From NCBI GenBank assembly GCA_005882445.1, contig VBAN01000136.1, forward strand, positions 1 through 6,790: a stretch of DNA of 6,790 nt, written 5' to 3'. This document shows, piece after piece, positions 6,530 through 6,790 of the stretch. The notes under the pieces were generated by a model. That model saw only the letters and a program-made list of their open reading frames with translations, ran no database searches and was not told the DNA's origin. The DNA is from Candidatus Segetimicrobium genomatis (GTDB lineage: Bacteria; Sysuimicrobiota; Sysuimicrobiia; Sysuimicrobiales; Segetimicrobiaceae). Position 1 is the first letter of the stretch, and every line of letters begins with the position of its first letter. The translations under genes and the position numbers were made by a program.

Positions 6530-6790
6530 ATGAGCGAGCGGGCCGCGACCGATACAACCCCGCTGCTCCTCGCTATCGGGCTGGGAGGGCTGCTGGCAGT
6601 TTTCATCTCCATTCTACCTCCGCTGCAGGTCTGTCTAATCTTACTGTCCGTTGGGGTTGCGTTCCTCGCCGTCTTTAACAGACGGGTCGCTCTGAGTCTT
6701 ATTATTCCGGTGATCGCGCTCTCGCCGGATATCCCATTCCTTAAGATCCCCGTGCGGATTGAAGACCTCCTCATGGTCCCGCTGGCCGCG
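6530..6790 (+). CDS. O-antigen ligase/polymerase-like membrane protein, N-terminal part
   Basis: The frame is open from the ATG at 6530 to the window edge, giving 87 codons, so the gene is cut off at its 3' end. The visible part has a short polar start (MSERAATDTTP), then hydrophobic segments at about 12-29 and 34-49. A basic NRR is followed by a third segment at about 53-65 and then SPDIPFLKIPVRIEDLLMVPLA. An S-P-D/E element followed by V-R-x-E-D-L-L after the first helices is characteristic of O-antigen ligase/Wzy-like (WaaL/PF04932-type) proteins. In this cluster it would join or ligate repeat units in the periplasm. It starts one base after the GT39 stop, with only a weak SD, so translation is probably coupled. 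The assignment rests on the N-terminal pattern only. Confidence 0.6.
   Translation, partial: MSERAATDTTPLLLAIGLGGLLAVFISILPPLQVCLILLSVGVAFLAVFNRRVALSLIIPVIALSPDIPFLKIPVRIEDLLMVPLAA

Overview
The window holds part of an exopolysaccharide or capsule locus with every gene on the + strand. GC content is high, codons are strongly GC-ending for most of the length, and gene spacing is tight. A secreted polysaccharide-export (OPX/Wza-type) protein implies a diderm envelope. The lineage cannot be fixed from this sequence. The overall style would suit a GC-rich environmental or uncultured bacterium, but that is only an impression. No tRNA, rRNA, CRISPR array, insertion sequence or integrase was seen.

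Layout. 28-684 is a NarL/LuxR-type response regulator with no partner kinase in view. 685-963 is a 279-base leader that contains a doubtful 70-codon ORF with a good Shine-Dalgarno and a 4-base overlap with the next gene. 964-1866 is the export protein, and 1881-4064 is a Wzz-type chain-length/co-polymerase protein fused to a BY-kinase-like domain. 4061-5338 is a UDP-N-acetylglucosamine 6-dehydrogenase-like (WbpA-type) sugar dehydrogenase. 5338-6528 is a multi-pass GT39/ArnT-type glycosyltransferase. From 6530 to the window edge is the N-terminus of a membrane protein resembling O-antigen ligase/polymerase. Overlaps or near-contacts at 964, 4061, 5338 and 6530, plus a 14-base gap at 1866/1881, indicate one translationally coupled operon.

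Together the genes outline a Wzx/Wzy-type pathway. The dehydrogenase would supply a uronic-acid sugar nucleotide. The GT39 protein would transfer sugars from a lipid carrier on the periplasmic side. The polymerase would join repeat units, the Wzz-type protein would set chain length, and the SLBB-domain export protein would help move the polymer out. The response regulator may control the cluster.

The most notable point is that two central proteins look catalytically altered. The BY-kinase-like domain keeps the fold motifs but has lost the P-loop lysine, the second Walker A' aspartate and the C-terminal tyrosine tail. In place of the tail it has a third membrane segment. The sugar dehydrogenase keeps its NAD and catalytic-cysteine motifs but lacks about 13 residues, in frame, exactly where the conserved GVAYK-D-RE UDP-binding motif should be. 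The response regulator has also replaced its switch Ser/Thr with Ala, and the GT39 protein ends abruptly right after its last visible membrane helix.
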